Shown here piece after piece: positions 23,601 to 30,792 of a stretch of 33,016 nt of DNA. Within the stretch, counting starts at the first letter, position 1. Every line of letters begins with the position of its first letter. The stretch is from Flemingiibacterium sp045644145. GTDB lineage: Bacteria > Bacillota > Clostridia > Oscillospirales > CAG-272. Location: assembly GCA_045644145.1 (NCBI GenBank), contig JAZRGK010000008.1:1-33016 (forward strand), read 5' to 3'. A program made the translations under genes and the position numbers. The notes beneath the pieces are model-generated. The model worked only from the letters and a program-made list of their open reading frames with translations. It had not been told where the DNA came from and did no database searches.

Positions 23601-24011
23601 TTATTCCATACCCTCAAAACCGTGAGCCTTGAGAAGCTGTACAGCCGCGCCCTCAGCCTCGATGCGCATTACTACATACGCCTCGTTATCGCTCTTTGCG
23701 ATGAAAGCGTACATATATTCAATAGCGATGTCGTTGTCCGCAAGAAGCGTCAAAACCTCAGCAAGTCCGCCGGGACGGTTGTGTATGCAGGCGGTGATTA
23801 CACTGGTGATAGAAACGGTCAGCCCTGCTTCGCGGAGTACGCGCTCAACCTCTTCGGGATTGTCAACGATAATACGGAGTATTCCGAAATGGGTGGTATC
23901 TGCAACGGACAGCGCGCGGATGTTGATATTGTTCTTAGCAATTATTCCTGTGATCTCGGCAAGTCTGCCGGGCTTATTCTCAACGAAAATGGAAATCTGC
24001 TTGATAATCAT
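23601..24011 (-). CDS. Tandem ACT-domain protein
   Basis: Small cytoplasmic protein of 136 residues made of two ACT domains, a fold that binds amino acids as a sensor. The first (about 1-68) starts IKQISIFVENKPGRLAEITGIIAKNNINIRAL and the second (about 70-136) reads VITACIHNRPGGLAEVLTLLADNDIAIEYMYAF; both keep the Asn-x-Pro-Gly turn. Proteins of this type commonly sit next to phenylacetate-CoA ligase genes, as here: it follows the ligase by 57 nt. It probably senses an aromatic amino acid or modulates the operon's enzymes; that role is inference. GGAGG precedes the ATG. Last gene of the operon. Confidence 0.88.
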   Translation of the reverse strand: MIIKQISIFVENKPGRLAEITGIIAKNNINIRALSVADTTHFGILRIIVDNPEEVERVLREAGLTVSITSVITACIHNRPGGLAEVLTLLADNDIAIEYMYAFIAKSDNEAYVVMRIEAEGAAVQLLKAHGFEGME

Positions 24012-24068
24012 TTTTTATAGCCTCCTTACAGTTATATATTAAGAATATTAACGCTTAGCGTAAAATAT

Positions 24069-25376
24069 TTAATGAAGCTTGCGCTTGTCAACCACGCGCT
24101 TTGCCTTTCCCTCGCTTCTCGGGATAGTTCCCGGCTCAACAAAGGTGATCTTGGACGAAAGTCCGAGAGTTGACTGCATGCCTGCGTTGATCTTCGCCGC
24201 AAGCTCCTCCATGCCCTTAACGTGGTCAGAGAAGTTAGCCGCGTTTACCTCTACCTGAATCTCCATTGTATCGGTGTTGTTCTTTCGGTCAACATAGATC
24301 ATGTAGTGGGGGTCAACGTCGCCGCAGTTGAGAAGCACGCTCTCGATCTGGGACGGGAACACGTTTACGCCGCGGATGATGAGCATATCGTCGCTTCTTC
24401 CGCATGGCTTCTGCATGCGTACGAGAGTACGTCCGCAGGCACATTTTTCGTGGGTGATGCTGGAGATATCGTGTGTTCTGTATCTGATCAGCGGCAGTGC
24501 TTCCTTAGTAATGCAGGTGAATACCACTTCGCCCAGCTCTCCGTCGGGGAGCACCTTGCCGGTTTCGGGATCAATTATCTCTATAAGGAAGTTGTCCTCG
24601 TTGACGTGCATGCCGTTCTGGCACTCGCAGTCAAAGGCAACGCCGGGGCCGGAGATTTCCGAAAGTCCGTAGATATCGTACGCCTTTATGCCGAGGCGCT
24701 CCTCGATCTCCGCGCGCATCTGCTCTGTCCACGGCTCGGCACCGAAAATGCCGGCTTTAAGGTGTATCTTGTCAAGGCTGATGCCCTGCTCTTTCAAAGT
24801 ATCCGCAAGGTACAGCGCATAGGAAGGAGTACAGCAGAGTATGGATGAGCCGAAATCCTGGAGCATTGTCACCTGACGTGCGGTGTTTCCGCTGGATGCA
24901 GGGATAACGGTTGCTCCCATTTTCTGTGCGCCGTCATGGATACCAAGACCGCCGGTGAAAAGTCCGTAGCCGTAAGCGATATGAACGAAATCGTCCTTAT
25001 CTGCGCCTGCCGCCACAAGCGCGCGCGCCGCACATTCGGACCAAAGGTCGATATCTTCCTTTGTATAGCCTACTACGGTCTGCTTACCGGTTGTACCTGA
25101 AGAAGCATGGATACGCATAAGCTTCTTTGGCTCAACGCAGAACATTCCGTAAGGGTAGCCGTCGCGAAGATCCTGCTTCTCGGTAAAAGGAAGCTTATGG
25201 AGATCTTCGATGGAATGTATATCCTCAGGCTTTACGCCTGCCGCGTCCATCCTTTCGCGGTACATCGGCATATTTTTGTATACATGGTAAACAGTGCGTG
25301 AAAGATTGTATGACTGCAGATGGAAAAGCTGATCTCTTGTTGCCGTTTCCATTGCTTCGTTGAAATAACGTGCCAC
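24069..25376 (-). CDS. paaK: Phenylacetate-CoA ligase family enzyme (second copy)
   Basis: Adenylate-forming enzyme linking aryl acids to CoA, or in reverse making ATP from aryl-acetyl-CoA. The P-loop-like ASSGTTGKQTVVGYT starts at residue 91; YGLSEISGPGVAFDCE and the DGELGEVVFTCITKEALPLIRYRTHD block follow. The C-terminal lid has RSDDMLIIRGVNVFPSQIE. A CACGRT Cys pair and ECQNGMH resemble the small zinc-binding site of the family. The 435-residue length is normal. The start is GTG with AGGAGG 8 nt upstream. It is clearly a paralogue of the gene at 27920-29218. It is separated from iorB by 196 nt holding three family A hairpins. Confidence 0.92.
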   Translation of the reverse strand: MARYFNEAMETATRDQLFHLQSYNLSRTVYHVYKNMPMYRERMDAAGVKPEDIHSIEDLHKLPFTEKQDLRDGYPYGMFCVEPKKLMRIHASSGTTGKQTVVGYTKEDIDLWSECAARALVAAGADKDDFVHIAYGYGLFTGGLGIHDGAQKMGATVIPASSGNTARQVTMLQDFGSSILCCTPSYALYLADTLKEQGISLDKIHLKAGIFGAEPWTEQMRAEIEERLGIKAYDIYGLSEISGPGVAFDCECQNGMHVNEDNFLIEIIDPETGKVLPDGELGEVVFTCITKEALPLIRYRTHDISSITHEKCACGRTLVRMQKPCGRSDDMLIIRGVNVFPSQIESVLLNCGDVDPHYMIYVDRKNNTDTMEIQVEVNAANFSDHVKGMEELAAKINAGMQSTLGLSSKITFVEPGTIPRSEGKAKRVVDKRKLH

Positions 25377-25420
25377 TGGTCTGTCCTCCTTAGGATATAT
25401 TGTGGGTATGCGGTTAGATG

Positions 25421-25548
25421 CGGGAGGAGCAAGCCCCTCCCCTACGGGGGTATCGCAGGTGTGTTGCCGGCGCGGGCGATTCGTGAATCGCCCCTACGGG
25501 GTTAATGCAGATTTGTGCGCCAAGCGGGAGGGGAAACCCCTCCCATAC
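25421..25548. repeat. Three family A hairpins in a row
   Basis: Units at 25421-25445 (GGGAGG-AGCAAG stem), 25473-25497 (GGGCGATTC stem, same word as at 31-55) and 25524-25548 (GGGAGGGG-AAA-CCCCTCCC). The first two end in CCCCTAC; the third ends CCCATAC. All lie on one strand inside the aryl-acid operon, between iorB and the second ligase. Confidence 0.85.
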
Positions 25549-25572
25549 GGGGGTAATGCGATAGATTACGTC

Positions 25573-26145
25573 CTATTTATGCGCCGCGCCAAGCTCGAAC
25601 GCCTTGAGGTTGAGTTCAAGGAATTTTTCGGGCACGGACATCTTTATAGCCTCAAGCATAACCTCGGTATCAAATCCGAGCGCATGTGCCATAAGACCGA
25701 TAAGCGCCACGTTTACCGCCTTTTCGCTTCCTGCCTCTCTTGCAATAGCGAGAGCATCTGCCGCGATCACCTTTGCGCCGGTCGCCTTCATCTTGTCTAC
25801 AAGATTCTCGGGATACTCAGCCGCGCCGGTTACTACGGGCATGGGGTTGATCTCTTGAGTATTTGTTATAATAACGCCGTCCTTTTTAAGATAAGGAAGC
25901 CATCTTGCGGCTTCGAGAAGCTCAAAGGACATGATAATGTCCGCCTCTCCCTTGCAGATTACGGGAGAATCTACCTTTTCGCCATACTTAACATATGTAA
26001 CAACCGAGCCGCCGCGCTGGCTCATTCCGTGCACCTCGGACACCTTAACGTCGTAGTTCTGAAGAAGCACCGCGTTTCCGAGAATACGGCTGGCGAGAAG
26101 CGAACCCTGTCCGCCGACGCCTACGATCATAATATTCTTAGTCAT
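25573..26145 (-). CDS. iorB: Indolepyruvate:ferredoxin oxidoreductase, beta subunit
   Basis: Gamma-domain-like subunit of the two-subunit archaeal/clostridial IOR, which oxidatively decarboxylates arylpyruvates to aryl-acetyl-CoA with ferredoxin as acceptor. The 190 residues open with the nucleotide-like NIMIVGVGGQGSLLASRILG, then EVHGMSQRGGSVVTYVKYG, both standard for 2-oxoacid:ferredoxin oxidoreductase gamma domains. I chose the ATG at 26145 because GGAGGGAG is just upstream; the frame extends further but overlaps the end of iorA. It starts 16 nt after iorA. Confidence 0.94.
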   Translation of the reverse strand: MTKNIMIVGVGGQGSLLASRILGNAVLLQNYDVKVSEVHGMSQRGGSVVTYVKYGEKVDSPVICKGEADIIMSFELLEAARWLPYLKKDGVIITNTQEINPMPVVTGAAEYPENLVDKMKATGAKVIAADALAIAREAGSEKAVNVALIGLMAHALGFDTEVMLEAIKMSVPEKFLELNLKAFELGAAHK

Positions 26146-26161
26146 TTTATCTCCCTCCAAA

Positions 26162-27889
26162 TTAAACGATTGCGCCAACCTTGCACATCTGTGTGCAGAG
26201 TCCGCATCCGGTGCAGAGCGTAGCATCGATCTTAGCCTTGCCGTTTACGATAGATATGCAGGGGCATCCTATCTTCATGCACATCTTGCATCCAACGCAC
26301 TTGTCAGCGTCAACGGTAACTGCAGGCTGACGCTTAACGTACTTAAGAAGCGCGCATGGACGGCGGCAGATAATAACAGAGGGACAAGCCGCCGCAAGCT
26401 CTTCCTTAAGAACAGCCTCAGTAGCCTTAAGGTCGCCGGGATCAACCACGCGGATGTGCGCCTCGTCAACGCCTGCCGCTTTTGCGATGTTTTCGAGCAT
26501 AATGCCGGTCACAGGCTCGCCCTTCAAGGTGTAGCCGGTGCAGGGATTCTGCTGATGTCCGGTCATGCCGGTGATGGAGTTGTCAACGATAACAACGGTG
26601 GAAATACCCTTGTTATAGGTGATGTCGATAAGTCCGGTGATACCCGAATGCATAAAGGTAGAGTCACCGATAACGGCTACGCACTTATTCTCCTCATGGC
26701 GCACCTTGGAGAAGCCGTGGAGCGCGGAAACGGATGCGCCCATGCAAAGGGTGGTGTCCATTCCGGAGAGCGGCGCCGCCGCGCCGAGAGTGTAGCATCC
26801 GATGTCGCCGCTGACGTAGAGTCCCAGCTTCTTAAAGAGGTAGAATACGCCTCTGTGGGGGCATCCGGGGCAAAGCACGGGGGGACGGACGGGGATATTA
26901 TCGGAAAGAGCGTAGAAATCGTTCTTTTTGTCAAGAAGCAGCTCGGAAATAAGCTCCTGAGAGAACTCGCCGCAGATAGGGAGTATGTTCTTTCCGTCGC
27001 AAGCGATGCCCATAGCCTTAACGTGGGTTTCGATAACGGGATCAAGCTCCTCGATAACGATCACGCGCTCATATTTTGCCGCAAAATCCGCAATAAGCTT
27101 CTTCGGCAGGGGATTTACAAGACCCAGCTTCAAATAGGAAGCGGTGTCGCCGAAGGCTTCGGATGCGTAGCAGAAAGAGGGGCCGGATGTGATAATACCG
27201 ATCTTCGCGCCCTTATTTTCGATAACCTTGTTAAAGGGGCAGTTTTCAGCAAACTCCGCAAGGTCGGCAAGGCGCTTTTCAACCACAACGTGGCGTCCTC
27301 TTGCCATTGCGGGCATCATAACGTGCTTTGAAATATCCTTTTCGTAGGGCTTTACGGCAACCTCGACTCTGTCCGCGGTTTCGATAACCGACTGGGAGTG
27401 GGAAACTCGTGTATTAAGGCGGAGAATAAAGGGAGTGTCAAACTTCTCCGAATATTCGTATGCCATCTTTGTGAAACCAAGGCACTCGCCGGAATCGGAA
27501 GGCTCAAGCATGGGAAGCTTTGCCGCGATAGCGTAGTGACGGCTGTCCTGCTCATTCTGAGAGGAATGCATGCCGGGGTCGTCCGCAACGCCGATAACAA
27601 AGCCGCCGTTTACTCCGGTGTAGGCCGTGATGAATAACGGGTCTGCCGCCACGTTAAGTCCAACGTGCTTCATGGCGCAGAATGAGCGTCCGCCGCCGAT
27701 TGCCGCACCGAGAGCCGCTTCTAATGCCACCTTTTCGTTAGGTGCCCATTCAGCGTAGATTTCATCGTATTTTGCCACAGCCTCGGTGATCTCCGTGCTG
27801 GGCGTTCCGGGGTAGCTTGAAACGAAGTGTACGCCTGCCTCGTAAAGACCGCGTGCCACCGCTTCATTGCCGAGCATTATCTTTTTCAT
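26162..27889 (-). CDS. iorA: Indolepyruvate:ferredoxin oxidoreductase, alpha subunit
   Basis: Catalytic subunit of IOR. Domain order over 575 residues: pyrimidine-binding domain (GNEAVARGLYEAGVHFVSSYPGTPSTEI, about 7-34), a middle transferase-like domain, and a thiamine-diphosphate domain (about 345-500). The latter contains CPGCPHRG, GDIGCYTLG and the metal-binding GDSTFMHSG...VDNSITGMTGHQQNP stretch. The C-terminus carries a two-cluster ferredoxin domain with CVGCKMCMKIGCPC and CTGCGLCTQMCK, giving sites for two [4Fe-4S] clusters. Expected to be oxygen-sensitive. It follows the first ligase by 30 nt. GGAG precedes the ATG. Substrates in the family are indolepyruvate, phenylpyruvate and 4-hydroxyphenylpyruvate. 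Confidence 0.96.
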   Translation of the reverse strand: MKKIMLGNEAVARGLYEAGVHFVSSYPGTPSTEITEAVAKYDEIYAEWAPNEKVALEAALGAAIGGGRSFCAMKHVGLNVAADPLFITAYTGVNGGFVIGVADDPGMHSSQNEQDSRHYAIAAKLPMLEPSDSGECLGFTKMAYEYSEKFDTPFILRLNTRVSHSQSVIETADRVEVAVKPYEKDISKHVMMPAMARGRHVVVEKRLADLAEFAENCPFNKVIENKGAKIGIITSGPSFCYASEAFGDTASYLKLGLVNPLPKKLIADFAAKYERVIVIEELDPVIETHVKAMGIACDGKNILPICGEFSQELISELLLDKKNDFYALSDNIPVRPPVLCPGCPHRGVFYLFKKLGLYVSGDIGCYTLGAAAPLSGMDTTLCMGASVSALHGFSKVRHEENKCVAVIGDSTFMHSGITGLIDITYNKGISTVVIVDNSITGMTGHQQNPCTGYTLKGEPVTGIMLENIAKAAGVDEAHIRVVDPGDLKATEAVLKEELAAACPSVIICRRPCALLKYVKRQPAVTVDADKCVGCKMCMKIGCPCISIVNGKAKIDATLCTGCGLCTQMCKVGAIV

Positions 27890-27919
27890 GTTCTTTCTCC
27901 AAATCTATATGTAGTTTGA

Positions 27920-29218
27920 TTATTTCTGTCTGTTGTCGATAACTCGCTTTGCCTTGCCGACGAAGCGTTCAAGGGACTTCGGCTCAACGAGATTTATCTT
28001 GGCATCAAGTCCCAGCACCGTCTGAAGCTTATGGCGAACCTTAAGCTGCAGGTCTTCAAGCGCCTTGAAGGAAGTGAGCATATTAGCATCGGAAACCTCG
28101 ATATTGATCTCAAAGGTGTCCATGTAATTCTTTGTGCCGAGCACGATCTGATACTGAGGGCCAACCTCGGGGATACTTACCAGCACGCTTTCGATCTGTG
28201 TGGGGAACACATTAACGCCCTTGATCTTAAGCATATCGTCGGCACGTCCCATGGGCTTTTCCATCCTCGCGTGGGTACGTCCGCACTCACACTTTTCGTA
28301 GTGGATGCGTGTTATATCCTTTGTTCGGTAGCGAAGAAGCGGGATTCCCTCTTTTGAAAGGGTCGTAACAACAAGCTCGCCCTCGTCGCCCCTCGCCTTG
28401 ACCTCGCCCGTAGCGCTGTCGATGATCTCGGGTAAGAAGTGATCCTCGGCGAAGTGTAAACCGCATCTGTAGCGGCACTCACCTGATACGCCGGGGCCGC
28501 AAAGCTCACTCATTCCGTAGTTATCGGTGGCAAAAAGATTCCATGCTTCCTCAACCTTGCCGCGCATCTCGTCGGAGCATCCCTCAGAGCCGAACAGACC
28601 GAGTCTTATATTAAGCTCTCGGCAGTCGATGCCCATATCGTTTGCAACCTCGGCGATATAAAGCGCATACGAAGGTGTGGAAACCAGCGCGGTAGTACCG
28701 AAGTCGCGCATCAGCTTAAGCTGCTTCTCGGTGTTGCCCGTAGAGGTGGGGACAACGGTTGCGCCGATGTTTTCAAGTCCGTAGTGAAGACCGAGAGCAC
28801 CGGTAAAAAGTCCGTAGCCAAAGGCTATCTGCACGATATCGTCGGCAGTAGCGCCTGCGGCGACCACGATACGGGAAACGCAGTCAGTCCACATCTGCAT
28901 ATCGTTTTTGGTATAACCCACAACGGTAGGGTTGCCGGTTGTACCGGAAGAAGCGTGTATACGTACGATCTCCTTCTTATCAACGGCGAAAAGCCCGAAG
29001 GGGTATGTATCACGGATATCGTCCTTGGTGGTATAGGGGATATACTTGATATCCGAAAGTGTCTTTATCTTATCGGCGGTAACGCCTGCCTCATCAAGAC
29101 GCTTTTTGTAAAAAGGAACGCGGTTATAGCAGTAGTCAACCAGATTCTTAAGCTTTGCAAGCTGAATTCTTTCAAGCTCTGCTCTGTCCATCGTTTCTAT
29201 CTGTTCTTGCCAAAACAT
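27920..29218 (-). CDS. paaK: Phenylacetate-CoA ligase family enzyme (first copy)
   Basis: First gene of the aryl-acid operon. Adenylate-forming CoA ligase with HASSGTTGNPTVVGYT (from residue 88), YGMSELCGPGVSGECR, EGELVVTTLSKEGIPLLRYRTKD and the lid segment RADDMLKIKGVNVFPTQIE. A CECGRTH Cys pair is present as in the second copy. The ATG at 29218 (432 residues) has AAAGG 10 nt upstream; an upstream in-frame ATG has no such signal. In the fermentative direction it may work with IOR to conserve energy as ATP while releasing arylacetate; in the other it activates exogenous aryl acids for reductive carboxylation. The sequence cannot decide between these. Confidence 0.93.
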   Translation of the reverse strand: MFWQEQIETMDRAELERIQLAKLKNLVDYCYNRVPFYKKRLDEAGVTADKIKTLSDIKYIPYTTKDDIRDTYPFGLFAVDKKEIVRIHASSGTTGNPTVVGYTKNDMQMWTDCVSRIVVAAGATADDIVQIAFGYGLFTGALGLHYGLENIGATVVPTSTGNTEKQLKLMRDFGTTALVSTPSYALYIAEVANDMGIDCRELNIRLGLFGSEGCSDEMRGKVEEAWNLFATDNYGMSELCGPGVSGECRYRCGLHFAEDHFLPEIIDSATGEVKARGDEGELVVTTLSKEGIPLLRYRTKDITRIHYEKCECGRTHARMEKPMGRADDMLKIKGVNVFPTQIESVLVSIPEVGPQYQIVLGTKNYMDTFEINIEVSDANMLTSFKALEDLQLKVRHKLQTVLGLDAKINLVEPKSLERFVGKAKRVIDNRQK

Positions 29219-29262
29219 ATTTATGAAACCTTTCTTTTCGTTAAAATGCATATTTACACTAT

Positions 29263-29291
29263 ATTATAGTATACTTTGCGGCAAAAGTCAA
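29263..29291 (-). promoter_or_regulatory. Promoter of the aryl-acid operon
   Basis: On the minus strand TTGACT (29286-29291) and TATAAT (29263-29268) have 17-nt spacing, about 45 nt before the first ligase start. The leader is too short for a riboswitch or T-box, so control by aromatic compounds, if any, must act at the promoter or through proteins. Confidence 0.85.
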
Positions 29292-29381
29292 GGTGATTCG
29301 CCCTATATTTATGAAATTTTCGAGATTTTTGTGGGATTTTGGCGTCGCACGGTACGACGTAATTCAACATACGGTGGAAAC

Positions 29382-29512
29382 GGACAGTCTTGGCAGTCAA
29401 AGACTGCTGGACGCCTGTCCCTACAGCTTTGTTTTTACCTATGTATAAAGTTTTTGCGGAGCTTTCAAGCACATAGCAAAGCTATGTGTCAAAAAAAGCG
29501 ACCCGTTCTCCA
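29382..29512 (+). repeat. Family A-like arm plus family B element, copy 4, with inverted centre
   Basis: GGACAGTC, GGCAGTCAAAGACTGC and GGACGCCTGTCCCTACAG lead into ATGTATAAAGTTTTTGC (from 29441) and GGAGC. The centre then reads TTTCAAGCACATAGC-AAA-GCTATGTGTCAAAAAAA, which aligns with the reverse complement of the centre of copy 2. It ends GCGACCCGTTCTCC. It lies between two divergent promoters in the 29252-29588 gap. Confidence 0.88.
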
Positions 29513-29522
29513 TACTTCACCC

Positions 29523-29551
29523 TTGACAAATGAGCATTAGTGCGATATACT
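29523..29551 (+). promoter_or_regulatory. Promoter of the LytM-type gene
   Basis: Perfect TTGACA (29523-29528), 17-nt spacer, TATACT (29546-29551). The TTG start codon follows 37 nt later. It could also drive lepA and hemW. Confidence 0.85.
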
Positions 29552-29588
29552 ATAATAGTATAATTATGTTAAAAAATCAGGTGAGAAA

Positions 29589-30746
29589 TTGAAGAAAAGA
29601 GTAATATGCCTGTTTGTTTGTGCGATTTTGGTTGTGCTGATTGCACCGAGTGGGGTATCGGGGACGAAAAACAGCTCGCTTACGGCGCTTGAGGATAAGC
29701 TTGCGGCGGCGACGGCACAGCGGGCGGCGGCGGAAAAGGCGCTTGGTGACGCGGAAACCAAATACAAGGACGCTTTGCAGGAAAAACAGGCGATCGACCA
29801 AAAAATATATGCGCTGAACGTGGAGATCGACGCGCTCATGGCGCTGATCGACGGCTACAACGCGCAGATAAACATAAAAACCGAAGAAATTCAGATGCAG
29901 AACGAAAAGCTCGAGAACCAATATCAGGTGGTTCGTGAGCGCATCCGAGCAAAGCATGAGGACGGCGGCGTTGATCTTTTAACGGTGCTGTTTGACGCCG
30001 ACGGGCTGTCGGACTTTTTCAGTCAGGTAGACCGCTTCATGTGCATGCTCGACTACGATAAGCGCCTGCTTGATTCCTACAATGCAGGGCTTGATACGCT
30101 GGAAACCTTGAAGATCGGGCTTACCGACGAGAAAGCTAAGCTTGATACGCAAATAAAAGCCCTCGCTACGCGCCGAAGCGAGCTTGAAAAGGATTTAAAA
30201 GCGGCGAATAAGCTTGTGGCAACTACGGAAAACCGTATTGCGAGCGCCGAGGCGGATCTTGAGAAGGTCGCCGCAATGGAGCTTGAATACAGCAAAAAGC
30301 GCGAGGAGCTTCTTGCAGAGCTTGCGAGAACCACAAACGAAGCGTATGTGGGCGGAGAATTCCTCTGGCCCCTTGATGGCGCGTATACAAGAATCTCCAG
30401 CGGATACGGATGGCGAATACATCCCGTAACGGGCAAAGACCAGTTCCATATAGGCATCGACATTCCTGCACCCTACGGCACGGAGATATACGCTGTAAAC
30501 GACGGAACAGTGGTGGAGTGCTCCTACAACTACGCCGACGGCTACTATCTCACAATAAGCCACGGCGGCGGAGTTGCTTCCTTCTACTCCCATCTGTCAA
30601 AATATCAGGTGAAGGTGGGCGACAAGGTGAAGCGCGGTCAGATCATAGCAAATGTAGGCACGTCCGGCTACACCACCGGCGCTCATCTGAACCTTAACAT
30701 CTACGAAAACAACGCGGCAGTGAATCCGCTTAATTATTTCAAATAA
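29589..30746 (+). CDS. Exported coiled-coil protein with LytM/M23 domain (EnvC/PcsB-like)
   Basis: Secreted cell-wall protein. A signal peptide (residues 1-25, ending GVSGT) is followed by long coiled-coil stretches (about 30-120 and 155-250, rich in Ala, Glu and Lys) and a C-terminal M23 domain (about 255-385). The domain keeps His287 and Asp291 (HIGID), His335 (YSHLS) and His366. The usual His-x-His that supplies the third zinc ligand reads HLN, with Asn at 368. It may therefore be a non-catalytic activator like E. coli EnvC, or use altered metal binding. The start is TTG with AGGTGAG 4 nt upstream. lepA follows by 46 nt. Confidence 0.85.
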   Translation: MKKRVICLFVCAILVVLIAPSGVSGTKNSSLTALEDKLAAATAQRAAAEKALGDAETKYKDALQEKQAIDQKIYALNVEIDALMALIDGYNAQINIKTEEIQMQNEKLENQYQVVRERIRAKHEDGGVDLLTVLFDADGLSDFFSQVDRFMCMLDYDKRLLDSYNAGLDTLETLKIGLTDEKAKLDTQIKALATRRSELEKDLKAANKLVATTENRIASAEADLEKVAAMELEYSKKREELLAELARTTNEAYVGGEFLWPLDGAYTRISSGYGWRIHPVTGKDQFHIGIDIPAPYGTEIYAVNDGTVVECSYNYADGYYLTISHGGGVASFYSHLSKYQVKVGDKVKRGQIIANVGTSGYTTGAHLNLNIYENNAAVNPLNYFK

Positions 30747-30792
30747 GCCGACGTTTGTATATCCAAAATAAAGAAAGGAATCAAAAAATCAT

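Noticed and set aside
26456..27331. A 291-codon plus-strand open frame
   Set aside because: It is antisense to iorA, whose thiamine and ferredoxin motifs are unmistakable.
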